Source of the DNA: Tetrahymena thermophila SB210
Lineage: Eukaryota; Ciliophora; Oligohymenophorea; Hymenostomatida; Tetrahymenidae
Assembly (NCBI RefSeq): GCF_000189635.1
Contig: NW_002475946.1
Span: forward strand, 1-64,000
DNA: 64,000 nucleotides
Direction: 5' to 3'
Shown here piece after piece: positions 48,860-61,359 of this stretch (within the stretch, counting starts at the first letter, position 1; each line of letters opens with the position of its first letter). Both the position numbers and the translations under genes were made by a program. Below the pieces are notes generated by a model that ran no database searches, was not told the origin of the DNA, and saw nothing but the letters and a program-made list of their open reading frames with translations.

Positions 48860-51800
48860 ATTTATTATAAAGGATATTTATTTTAGAAAATCTATATATT
48901 GCGAACTTTTGTTTACACTATACTTTTAATTAGAATTTTTAGTATGAGAAAATTTCACAATTTTATTATCAAATTTATCAATTGATAGTCAGTCTATTAA
49001 GGATATTGGATCAAATATAAAAAATGAATGAAATAAATAAATAAATACATACAAACATTTTTTGTTTGTTAATTGGGTTCAAATTTTTATTAAAAATAGA
49101 TAAAAATTTTCTTTTCTACTACAAATTCAAACACTTCCATAATACACGCCTTCCTTTAATTACCTGTTTCTTTTCTGTTGACTCATACATATTTTCACTG
49201 ATTAGTTATTAATTTTTTTTGCTAAGAATTAATAGGAAATTTAAAATTTAGCTTATAGCCTATATTGAAGAATAAGCAGAAGAAAAGAAATGAAAAATCT
49301 TTAATCTAATTAGACTCATTTTAAATTTAAATTTAATAGAATTAATTGCTTAATGGATCTTATTTACGTTTTTTCTAAAATTTCTCTTTAAGTAAAAAAT
49401 AATTTTTTAAAAAATTAATAAATTTACTTTTTAGTTTAATTTATTTATTTATTTAAAATTTGTACATAAATATTTTTAAATTTAATTTATAAAATTATTT
49501 ATTATCTATTTTAATAATTTTAATTTTATCCAGAAAGAAAATATTATTTTATCAAAAATTAGCTCTAAATGTGTATTTATTTTAAATAAAGGTGTTAGAA
49601 TTTCTAAAATTATTTCTTATAACTTTTTAAACACATTAAAACATTAAAAAATGTTTCTAATTTGTTAATTATTTCAATCCTTTTCCTCTATAAATTATTT
49701 CTATTAGCTTGTTACAGAGCCATTTCTAAAATAAATTTCAAAACAAAAATAGATAATAGTTTTTCTTACTGGTTCTTAATATCTAAATTTAGTTTTTCTA
49801 TCCATTTGTATTTAGGTTATTGATTACTGTATTTTTCTATTTTTTTAGATACAAAAGTTTATAAATTAAAGTTTTTAAAATTTTATATATCAATAAATAT
49901 CTTTGACTTTTTTTCACAAATTTTGGCTTTAAAAGTGTAAAGATCACAGTACTTTAAGTGATTCTTATAGTAGAAAGTAATTTAAAAATTCATGAATTAC
50001 TTAATTTAACTTTTACTTGAAAAAAAAAAAATTTTGTTTTGATTACTTGTTATTTGATTATTTCTTAATTGATGATGTAATTTTTTTTGAATAACAATAT
50101 TCATTTTGAATAAATATTTTTGTTGTAAGTAACTAAATTAGATTTTAAAATAGAATTAAGAAACAAAACAAAAATTTTAATTATTCAATATAATAGTTAT
50201 TTTTTTAAGAAGTAATATTATTTTTTTTTTATTTTACTATGTTTTTAAATTGGTAAAAAATAGGCCATTAAGTTATTAATCATATCCTAAAAAAATTAAA
50301 TATTTATTAACTACTTACTCTTTAGTAAAAAATGGTTTGAATGCTTCTCAAAAAAATAAGAAATATTTTAAATAAGTTAACTTCAAAAAGATAAAATGAT
50401 AACTAAATTAACTTTTTCATATTAGGACAAATTATTTTCCACATTTTAATTCAATTTTTCACAATTAAATCAATTTTTTTAAAAGGGTTATACTTTCAAA
50501 TACCTGTGAAATATTCATAGACTATAATAAAAGTTAAAGTAGGATTAACATTTTTAAGTATAAGCTTAAGATTATTAAGCAATAAAGGAAATCTGCTTTT
50601 ATGGCTTTGAATATTTTTAGTAATTGATGTATTAGGTCTACAATTTTTTTAAAAAAATAAAGAAACACTAATTTATTAATTTGTTAGATTTTGTGATGGA
50701 AACTATAACAATTAAAATAACTAAGATATGTAAGAACGAGCAACCAATAAATAAATTATTTATTTATTTATTTATAGTAAGTAAATATAATTTTATATTG
50801 TAAGTAATTTTTTTCTGCCTGTTTATTTGCGCTGGTTGCAAAAAGAATTTCTTTTTTTATGAAAGAAATTAAATTTATTCAATTTTTGAGTATATTTGTT
50901 CAACTAACATAGATAAATGATAATATTTACATTAAATTCTAAAAAGAAGTAAATGTTGATATTAGTGGATAAATTCAGTAATTATTGTTTGGTCGATTAG
51001 CTTATTGAAATTATAAATTTAGACAATTTTTTTTTGAATTTTAGAAAATCGTATTTAATCGTAGTGAACTAATAATTGATTCTATTGACAAAAAAGTTTT
51101 TATTCTTTGACCTACCAGTTCTGAAAGAAAATTAATTATATATAATATTAAAAATTTTTTATTTATTTATTTTTGTGGGCAAAACTTGATTACAGTTTTT
51201 GAATGAAGCAATAAACAATTTATTTGTAAACAAAATTCATGATAGTAACAGCTTTTTGAATTTCGAGTATTAAACGAATTAGATTGCAATAATAGAAATT
51301 GAATTTTCGGTTATTATGTAAATGCATTCACAATTAATGCGTTAAGAGTTATCAATTTGTACATTTTTGTTTTTTTAAGTATTTGCACCAAATATCAGTA
51401 TTTACATTCTTTATTTTATGATATATAATTAATCATCAACTAGTTTAAGATTTTAGATCTCAATAGTATTTTTTTTATATGAAATTCATGTTTGTTAAGA
51501 TAAGATTTTAAAGATCTAAGAAGCGTAGATGTATGTATAAGTTGTTTAACAAAATTGGTTTGCATAAACAAAAATATTTTGCAGGTTAATAGATTACATA
51601 TTTACGGAATAAAAAATTTTTTGTTTGTTTGAGATGTTTAAAGTTAGAGTAAACAAATATAATATTTGACTGATATTAATATTACAGTTGGGTGGAGAAT
51701 AAATGAGAAAAAAATTGAAGTGCAATTTAATAGTTGTAAGATGACGATTTTTTTTTTATCGATTGAAGATGATAAAAAATTTAAGGTTGTTAGTGTTAAT

Positions 51801-53925
51801 AGAATGAATAAATCTTGAATATTTGGGGATTAATAATAATATTTGAAAGATCAGCTGATTGTCAGTTAAAATATTACTGATTTAAGGATAATGAGTGATT
51901 TGCAAAGTGTAACAAAAGTATTTCAAATTAGATTTTGATCATAAGAAAAAAACACAAAGAATGTACAAACAATCTCATACTTTTTATGAAGAGTTGAAAA
52001 CTACCACTAATTGATTTTCTTTTTTAAATATCCCTACTGGTTTCAAAACATAATAGCCACATAATATAGATTAATAATTAAAAGAAATTTTATTTTTCAA
52101 TCCATCCAGTTGAAAATAAATAAATAAGAAGTGAATAGAAGAGCTAGTTATTTATTTAATAATTAATGGCAAAATTGAAAATCAGAATACAAAAAAAAAT
52201 TCATGTAAACTAATCAAACTCTGTATGAAAGATCATTCATTACAGATAAAAAACCAAGAAATAAATTAGAACAAAGACATTGATTTTTTTATTTGTTTAT
52301 TCATTAATACAAAAAGGCCATTAATATTTCAATTAATTAATAAAAACTATCAAAACGAAATTAATATATTGGAAATCTTAGTGTAAAATATTTGCACTAG
52401 CTTTTTAATTTATTTTTCTTCTAAGAATATTTATTTAAAAATTGACTGAATTTTTTACATTAAAGCAAACATTAAAAGAATCCAAAATTAATTTATGAAA
52501 TCGATTAAAGAAACAAAGAGGATCAAACTAAAAAAAAATAAACAATTCAAGATAAATAAATAAATAAATCTTCTTGTTAAACTTTTAATCTTTTTTGCTT
52601 TTTAATTTGTTTTTCTGTAAGATTTTTATTTGATAATTTAAAGTATCTTTCAATTAGTTTAGTTTACTTTCATATTTGCTTCTGTTTTGCTTAATTTTAT
52701 TAAATTGAGAAAATATTTAGATAGAATGAATTCCTTCCTAATAGCCAGTTTTTGTGCATATTAAATTACATTAACAATCGATTGAAATTAAATTTAGCAT
52801 TTTTAGTAATAAATAAGAATTTTTAACTTACTTAATAGAATCTGTCTGTTGCTAAAAAAGTAAACTAAAATGAAAAAGATTTTAGTGACAGATTCATTAA
52901 ATCTTTTAAAAATAAAAATATAATCCATTTAACGAACAGAAAAAGCCAAAGTAATTATAGAAGAAAAATGGGACATTATTTTTAATGTTATAATAATATA
53001 GAAGACAACAAAATTGAATGACGTTTATAGCTAATTCAAAAGTAAGCAATTTAAGAAAAAATAATTAAAAATTGATCAGATTGATTTTCAATAATTAATT
53101 TTGAGTGTACTTCGTCGATCATTATTCGATTTAATTATCCTTTTATCTATTTATCAATCAATCATTCATTTTTAAAAATCTCTTTCTTTGCCTTTATTTA
53201 CATTTGATTCTTAATACTCTATTTTTGAATTTATTTTATTGTTTTTCACAATGTTTTGGCTTTTATTTGAAAATAATTATGACCAACAAATCGCTTTAAC
53301 TTTTTCTTCAATTTCTAGTATTTTTATTGTTTGTTTTTATGTATTTATTTGATTTATTTATTTGCCAAAATTTTATTTTGTTAAGGGAATGAATGCGCCA
53401 TATTATGTTGATAATACTACTAGGACCTATTTTTGGTCATTTGCTTTTATTAAAATATTGATTAATTAATCAGTTGATGGATTAAATGATTGTTTGATTT
53501 AGATAAATTATTGATTGGATTAATTTTGGATATAATTTTTGATTTATATTAAAGAGAATGTTAACGACTGTATTTTGATTTATGTAAAGTATAAATTTCT
53601 TGAGCTATTTAGCTGATTTTCATATTCGATTACATTCTTCTTAAAAATATAAGACAGCGGCGAACTGGCTCAGTTTTGAATAATTTAGGAAAATATAAAT
53701 ACAGCGCAAAATACATGCTGACCAGAAAGAAAAGACAGTAGTAAATTGATTACATGTGACTTGCTAAACCAAATTGAAATTTAAATAATGTTCAGCCAGC
53801 TAGCCAGCTTTATGCTATTTGTAAATTCATAATTAGATACTCTTTAATCGATGCAGAGTCAGCAAAAAATTTATATTATTAATTTTCTAAGCTTTTTTAA
53901 TATAACCAGAAATTAATTCGTGATT

Positions 53926-53945
53926 ATTGATTGATTGATTGATTG
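53926..53945. repeat. (GATT)n microsatellite
   Basis: Five tandem units, directly visible. Confidence 0.85.
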
Positions 53946-54898
53946 TGACTTTCTTTCTTTGTTTGTTTGAGCTTGCTTCTTTTCTTTAAGAAATATAATT
54001 TACTTTCAACGAATATTTATTAATAGAAGGGGCTCTCTATTTAACTTTAGAAATTCTTAATAAGAACTTAAACATTAAAGAAGTTTAAAAGAAAGTCCCT
54101 CTAAACAATTAATTGCAATCTTTTTGTTTACACTTGTTAGACTTTTTTTTTTAAATGGATATTATTTTATCTAGGCAGATTTGGTTGGCTGCAAAAAAAG
54201 TTAATAAATAAATATTTTGCTTCTTCAGAAAAAGTAAATTAGCTAAAAAAAATATAGGATGCATTTATTTGAAATTAATAACATATATGAATTAGTTGAT
54301 TGACCATTATTATGCATTACAAATTGTAATATTGTAATTACAGTATAATATGCGTCTATTTTTGTTTAAAAGCAGAATTTAGATTTTCCTTTCTTTAGAG
54401 ATATTCTTAAGTAAAACAAACTATGAGCATTACACTTTCTATTGAAATCTTGTCAACTTTACTTTTCTTTTTAAATTTTGATTAATCTTCAATAAATAAA
54501 TACAAAATTTTGAATTAAATTTGGATCTATTTGTTTCGTATGGTATTTATTGCTGGATTTCCTTTTATAATTTCTATTTTCCCAACATAAGTATTTGAGA
54601 ATTTTGGTAGTTTTTTGGTATTTGAGAGTAAATTTTTATGAAGCCTATATATAAAAGTATCTTTAAAGAGAAAAAATAATATCAAAAACTCCTTTTGCGT
54701 CTACTCAAGCAAGCAAGCAGACTATTACTTAACTTAGATGAGTTTTTTGAGTTGCTATTAAAAATGTATTTTGTTAACTAAATTTTCTGGTATCAAAAAT
54801 TTTTTTGTGTTGTTAAATAAAAAGACATATAAGAATGTATTTGTTTATGTAGGTAACCTCTTTTGAACCTAAATCAAAATAACTTCAGGTTATAAGTA

Positions 54899-54951
54899 TA
54901 AATAAATAAATAAATAAATATCTTTGAATAAAAGGGTTTATTTATTTATTT
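54899..54951. repeat. Inverted pair of 4-bp repeats (TAAA/TTTA)
   Basis: (TAAA)n at 54899-54920 faces (TTTA)n at 54937-54951 across a 16-base loop; the arms can pair over about 15 bp. Confidence 0.85.
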
Positions 54952-55578
54952 CTTGATTAATTTTTGATAATAAAAGTCCTGATTCACATTGTATTTATTA
55001 TTGGTTTTTACATCTTAATTATTATAGAGTCTTTATTTAGTTATCTGCTAAAACTAATAATTGAAAGTAAGATGCGCCATAAATATTCATTTATGATCTT
55101 TAGAGTATTTTCTAGTTATTGCAGTTTTGAAAATTGATTAGTTTTCAAAAACAAAAATAAAGAGTAAATTAGTGTTATTAATTTCTTCAAACTACGAAAA
55201 TCTTTAACAGAGAAGGTAAGAGTGATGTTATAGTGCGAGTTTTCTTAATACATTAATAATTTAAATAAATAAATAAATTGGATTTTTTTGTATCTTTGTT
55301 GTAATTCAAATTCTAAAAAATCTAAAAATTTTTTTTTGTGTCTCTCTCTTCTTATCTTAAAGTAAGCGTATGATTTAAAATCAAAAAAATTAGACTAAGA
55401 CAAAATAGACTTTTAAAGCTATACTATCCTATGTATTATCAAAAAATAACAAAAATTTTACAAAATTAGACTTGCAAGTAAATTATTCTTGTGGTTGTTT
55501 GTTTGTTTGTCTCAAGGTAAAGAAATGAATTGTATGTGTAAAAAATAATAAATAAATAAAGAAAATAGAAATTAAGAA

Positions 55579-55611
55579 ACTAACTAACTAACTAACTAAC
55601 AAACAAACAAA
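55579..55611. repeat. Compound (AACT)n-(AAAC)n microsatellite
   Basis: Five to six units of ACTA/AACT pass directly into AAAC units, a single-base step in the unit. Confidence 0.85.
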
Positions 55612-57549
55612 TAATATTATGCTTTTGTTTAAATATTTTTCTTTTGGGAGATTACTTTTAATTTTTCTTTAATATTTTTTTAATATTTTTGAGTAGGCCA
55701 GCAGAGACGGGTAGTAAATACGTATAATTGTAAGAAGAAGAATAAAAAATATGAAATTTAATGCATTTTTAGATTACAAGTAAAATAAAAATACGCTGGC
55801 TCTATTTTTGATTCGGCTTATAAAAATATCAAATTATAAGAAAAATAAAAAATTTGTGACAAAAATTCACTTACTTTACTTGCAGAATCAGTGAGTATCA
55901 GCTAAACAAAAAATAGAAGAAATTTAAGGTAAAAAAGTGAAATTTAACAAATAGTAGTAAATGATTGCAAAACTACAAGTCATTCTAATTCTTTGGCATT
56001 TTCAAAATAAAATACAAAATATTTGTTTATTTAATAAATTGTAACTGTCGAGTTGATCGATTTATGTGAAATGAATCTTTCCTTTTATTTTGTGAGTGTT
56101 TCTTTATTTCTTTTTCAATTTATTTTTCTATTTCAATTAAATTAAGTCAATATAATCACATGCACCAAAATCTAGCTAGCTAGCTATTAAAGCAGTAATT
56201 TCTTTTGTTTCTTTACAATTTTATAGATAGATAGATAGTTCATTCTGTTCTTGAAAAATTTAATAAAATTTTGCATTCTGTTTTTTCTCAAGTTCCTTTT
56301 CTGAGATTACTTAGTCAAATTAGCTAGCTTTAGAAGTAATGGAAAAGGAGAGATTAAAGGATTAATAGCAATTTAAGTACTAAGCTAGATAGAAAAAATA
56401 ATTATTGAATTTTAGCTCTTATTTATTTATTAATTTGAAATCGCTTTAACTAGTCTCCCCACACCACATAAATTACTATAATTTTTTATCATTTGGTGGC
56501 CTTAGAAATTGCATTATAATAAAAAAAATCATAGTGCACTGAATAATCCACAAATTAAGATATTTAAAAATCTAATTGAAAGGGCTTCTTACATCTAGAG
56601 AGAAAGCAAGCATAAATAAATAAATAGTAAATAAATAAATAAATTTGAATATTTCAAACGAAATCAAAAATTATATTATTTCCCTTTATCAAATTGCTAA
56701 CTCATCTATTTTTTTAATTAACTTATCAAATTTATAATTTAGCAAAGTGAGGAAGCGCACTATCATTTAATATAGTAATTACAAGTTAATTGAATTGGTT
56801 TACTTCTATGTGTAAATTAATAAGTTAACAAAATGTTTATTTATTTATTTGACTAGAAGTCAACGGAGCAATAATAAAAGTCTAAACCCTAAAAGAAGTT
56901 AGCATGATAATTAATTTAGGCTATTTTTTACATGATTAAAAATTATATTTAGCTTAATTGTGGATTATAATTAAAGATTAAACTTCACGCAAAAAAGTGC
57001 TGATCTGCTAATTTTTGATAAAAAATTAAGGTCAATACACTTTATTGAAATCTCTATAATGAATTAATAAATATAATCAAAATACAAACTATCAAACATC
57101 CACTCTTTAAATCTATAATATTAGCCATACAAACAGTAGATTTTAATTATCTTAAAAAATATTCAACCTGAATCTATTTTCAGTATAACCTCAATTTTTC
57201 TCAAAGCTACTCTAAACAATATTGCAATTGAATTATATTATATTGTTTTTTCTTTTAATTTAACTATATATGATCAACGAATAACCATTTTTAATTTATT
57301 TTTTTAGTTTCTTTTCTAAGCACTTTAAGCGAAATATTTATCATCGTTGCCTAAATTATTTAAAATCTTCTCTAAATGATAATTTACACTCTTAATTTTT
57401 AAAATACCAAACTTAGAAGTATTTATTATATTTAGTATAAAAAAATAATATTTATTTTCTTAAACACAAAATAAATTCAATTAATTAGGCCATCAAAATA
57501 TATTTTTAAATTTATTTTGAGTTAACTGATAGCAAGCATCCTATATATA

Positions 57550-57753
57550 TCAACCTCTTATAATTTTTATATTACTATTTCTTTTTCTGTGGCGATCAAA
57601 TTTCTTCGCTTTAATTACCGATTAGTTAGCACCTGAAAACTCAATTACATTTGAATGAATAACTTTTACTTTGTAGATAAATCTTAATTTATTAGTGTAA
57701 AAGGCAATTGCATTTGAAGAAACATACTTTTAAATTGAATCTTTCTTACTCAT
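57550..57753 (-). pseudogene. Decayed ORF of unknown origin
   Basis: With the ciliate code a 67-codon frame runs from ATG 57753 to TGA 57550: MSKKDSIQKYVSSNAIAFY.., HSNVIEFSGANQSV, FDRHRKRNSNIKIIRG. Its composition is protein-like, unlike the region around it. Upstream in the same frame, past a TGA, coding-like sequence continues (DSSIQIHALEESLSDFPVF), so it looks like the rest of a longer gene broken by a stop. Family not recognised; remnants of mobile-element genes are one possibility in such a gene-poor setting. Confidence 0.4.
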
Positions 57754-60700
57754 TATAAAACGAAATGAAGTTTCTTAGTTTCAAAAGACTGGAAAATCAG
57801 ATAAAGATTCTTCTAAAGCATGTATTTAAATCGAAGAGTCAAAATTTTGAATAATAAGTTTTTGGGTTCTATCAGTATAATACTTATTTACCAATAATAT
57901 AACGATTAGATTACATGAATATTATTTCGCAACTAATTAATTTAAGCCAGAAATTTATTAGGTGTTCATGTCGCTTAAATAATTAGATAATTCAAGCTTT
58001 GACCTAATAGAGTATATTTACTTTCTGATCTTTGTTTAAAAATTAATTAAAATTACTAAGTTCAATTAAACCTAACTAAATAAATAAAGATTTATTTGAT
58101 AATCTTCTCAAATAAATTTGATAATATACCTAGATATATACATTCATCTATTTCTAGCAAGCTTATTTGCAAGAATATGCTTTTTTTTAAAAATCATCTC
58201 ACTATATTTATTTTTTTCTTGCTATTTCTAAAACAAATATAGTAAGAATGTTTACTATAAGCTAAATAATTTTCTTAATTGTCATTTTAATGACCATTTA
58301 GAGAAACGGATGAATTCTAAGTGGTTTATATCTTATTTTAAAAGGAATAAAAATACATTTATATTTTAATACCAACCATATACAATCAAGTTTGATTGGG
58401 ATTGATTACATTGCTAAGCATCAATTTTTAAATCAAAAAGCGAGACATAAAATTAGAAAAACTATTTTTGTATAAAGAATATTTAAGATGATTATGGGTT
58501 TTGATATGTATAATATATGTATATTGAAATCCAAATGAAATTTTAGCTGGACATGCATGATTACAATAATTTAAATTATTAATCCCTACTGGTTGATAGA
58601 AATTTATTTATTGATATATTTTTTTAGTGCTGGAAAAAGCAAATTATTTAAAAACCATAACAAGGAAATTAAAAAGCAACTAAAGAAAGATGCTTTAAAA
58701 ACAATTAATTAAATCAAAAGGTAAATAAATAAATAATTAAATACATACTGATCATCACAGTCGAACACCACAAATCCAAATTCAGGGAAATAAATAATCA
58801 GTGCTCTAAATTTTTCTCATAGAATATTATAAAATAGTAGCGCATAACAATCAATGAAAAAAATTAAATGAATATAGAAAGTACTATTCACCTGCAAAAA
58901 CTATAAATATTTGTTATAAATTCAAGGTACTTACTTACTATTTAAAAATAATATATCTTATTTTATTTTCAAAAAATTCACACACACACACATATTCAGT
59001 AAAAATAATTATTCCCCACTGGTTATTTTGAATTTTGTATTTGTTCTATCATTATATCTTTTATTATTTTTTATTGAAGCTTACAAAAATAGAACCAATC
59101 CCCTTTTAAGAAATTCTCTTCATTTTCTTACAATATAAAGCAATGAAGGGATTATTTTTTTCAAGTATTTTCATTTGCAGACAAGCAAACAGACTTCTCT
59201 TGTTTTTTGATAAGAATTATTAGAATTTTAAAAAATTGTTCTAAACAGCTATATTTTTAAGAATTAGATTAATTGATTAAGCTGTCCTCTTTTTAAAATT
59301 GAACAGATAGAAGAAAAAATTGATGTCGCTGTTAGTGCTATTTGTTAGGCTGACTGTGTATTTCAGATTTTTACTAGGTATTCTGCTAAGCAAAACTGTA
59401 ACCAATCTTCTTTTACAGAGCCTATTTTATACTGATAAATACATACTTACATATTAAAGGATTGTATTTAATAAATAATATTACCATTCTCTCCGCTTTT
59501 AATTCCTATCTCATCCTAACAATAAATAAATAATTTCTTGATTCTTAGCTTTTTCATTCTTCTATTTTCATTATTTCATTCATATTTTAAATTAATTTCA
59601 TCCTTTTTATGAATCACATTTTCTGTATTTCAATTTTTTTATTTATCTGACAAATTGCCTAACCGATAACATTTTCAATCAGCCAAGCCAAGTCCAGATA
59701 AATGAATCTAACAAAATGTATTATTTCTAATAACTAAACAAGTGTAATTTTATGATTTTAAAAGACATCCAGCTTCTCTAGGAATTAAATTTTTACCACT
59801 ATCATAATTGTTTTTAACTTGCATTTCTGGAATTCAATTAACATCCATAGGATCTGCTAGCTTAATAATTTATAAAAGTATAAAATTGACTTTTATCAAT
59901 CAACCAACTAAACCTAAATTTGAAATCAGTATAAAACATCAATGTGCTTTACAGCATTTAATTTTTAGATTTAAGCTGTATATCATTTACAATATTATTC
60001 TTAACTATTCTTTATAGCTTAATGCTAGTATCCCCCAAAAAATAAACTTCATAGGCTAAATAATAAAGATATTAGTAAATAGAAGTATCTAAACGAATAA
60101 AATTTTTTAATGAATATAGAAATCTCAAATAAATCAATCTATCTATCTATCTAGTTTTATTTGAATAGTAATATAAAAGATTAAACGAAATAAATAAATG
60201 AATGGATTCCTAAAATTAAAATTATCAATGAAAGCCTTAAACAAAATGTACAAAAATATCTAAAATTTTAAATCTTATCGTTGTCATCAATTGCACATTC
60301 AGATTTTCTTTAGATCAAATACTATGGTAACATAAAGAATGACAAAAAATCTTTCCTTTTAGATTATTTTATATGGTTTGTTGCTTGTTTTGTAAAAATG
60401 TATATTTATTAGTTGTTAGCTAGCAAGATAGAGCTTGTTTTTTATTTGGTTTATGATGGCTTCTTTGTTTATTTATTCAAATGATTAGCTTGCTTGCTTG
60501 TTTTTTGTTTGTTTGCTTTTAGGGGTAGGTTAAATTTAAATAAAGGGTTTGTCAATAATCAAAAAAATTGAAAATTAATTAACATTAATTTTTCTTAAGT
60601 CTTAATTTTACATTTTTTTGTTTTTCCCCTCCTCTAGTAATCCCTATTATTTAATTTAGGAAATAATTCGAATGGATTTAAAAGATTGAAGGAAGTAAAA

Positions 60701-60900
60701 TCACACTGACTCTTGCAACATAAATTGAACCTGAATACTTGATAAAGAATTATTACAAATAAAATAAATAAAAAACAAAAAAAAGACCAAAATCTAAAAA
60801 ATATTAGAAGAAGAATCAATCGTCTGTCTTCAATCACAACGAAAAATCAAAAAAAATTAATTATTATTAAAATCAAATTAATTTAACAAAAAATATAAGA
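57754..60900. other. Gene-poor region, continued
   Basis: No supported gene. Two standard-code frames (59808-60017 plus; 60837-60634 minus) lack motifs, splice context or conserved composition. CA repeat at 58980-58991, CTAT repeats near 60135, and GCTT/GTTT runs near 60490-60515. Confidence 0.5.
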
Positions 60901-61056
60901 AATTAACATCTCTATCTACAATCAATTAAATTAACAAAAACTCAGTCCCTTCTCAAAACCTGTGCAGCGTACTCGCCTGTCTCTGATTATATTTCATATA
61001 AGAACCTCTCCTTCTCCATTAACTCTTAATCTAAAGTCCAAATAATATTTACATCT
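60901..61056 (+). other. Possible upstream coding exon of the right-edge gene
   Basis: A frame with coding-like composition (KTCAAYSPVSDYISYKNLSF) ends at a GTAATA donor after 61056. Joined to an acceptor CAG at 61261-61263 it continues in frame through LLPKSIINYQKK to the ATG at 61360. No ATG was found in this frame, so the true 5' end is unresolved. Confidence 0.35.
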
Positions 61057-61359
61057 GTAATAACTTCAAGTCTGCAAATAGTTATTTAATTAATTAATTA
61101 ATAAATCAATCAATCAATCATCCAGTTAGTCAGTCAGTCAGTCAATCAAACTATAAACTGAATTAATTACCATCTATATCATTTTGATAATTTTACAGTG
61201 AAAGCAAGATATTGATCTTACATTCTTACGAAAAACTATAAGATTAAATACACAAATCAACAGCTACTGCCAAAATCTATAATTAATTATTAAAAAAAAT
61301 CAATCAAAAGATTAAAAAAAGATTATAATCATATTTATTCAAATCCTCTCAAAAAGCAA

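Larger units (their letters stand above)
48860..57549. other. Gene-poor, microsatellite-rich region
   Basis: About 8.7 kb in which no frame of useful length and composition was found with TGA as the only stop. It is scattered with TTTA/AAAT, TTTG, GATT, AACT, TAGC and ATAG runs. No transposase, reverse transcriptase or recombinase motif was noticed. GC-richer spots near 53655 and 55695 have no recognisable fold. Confidence 0.5.

Noticed and set aside
59808-60017. Plus-strand 69-codon frame
   Set aside because: No domain, no splice context, sits in repeat-rich DNA; with the ciliate code it only extends into low-complexity sequence.
60634-60837. Minus-strand hydrophobic 67-codon frame
   Set aside because: Hydrophobicity is explained by A-rich antisense sequence; no signal or motif beyond that.
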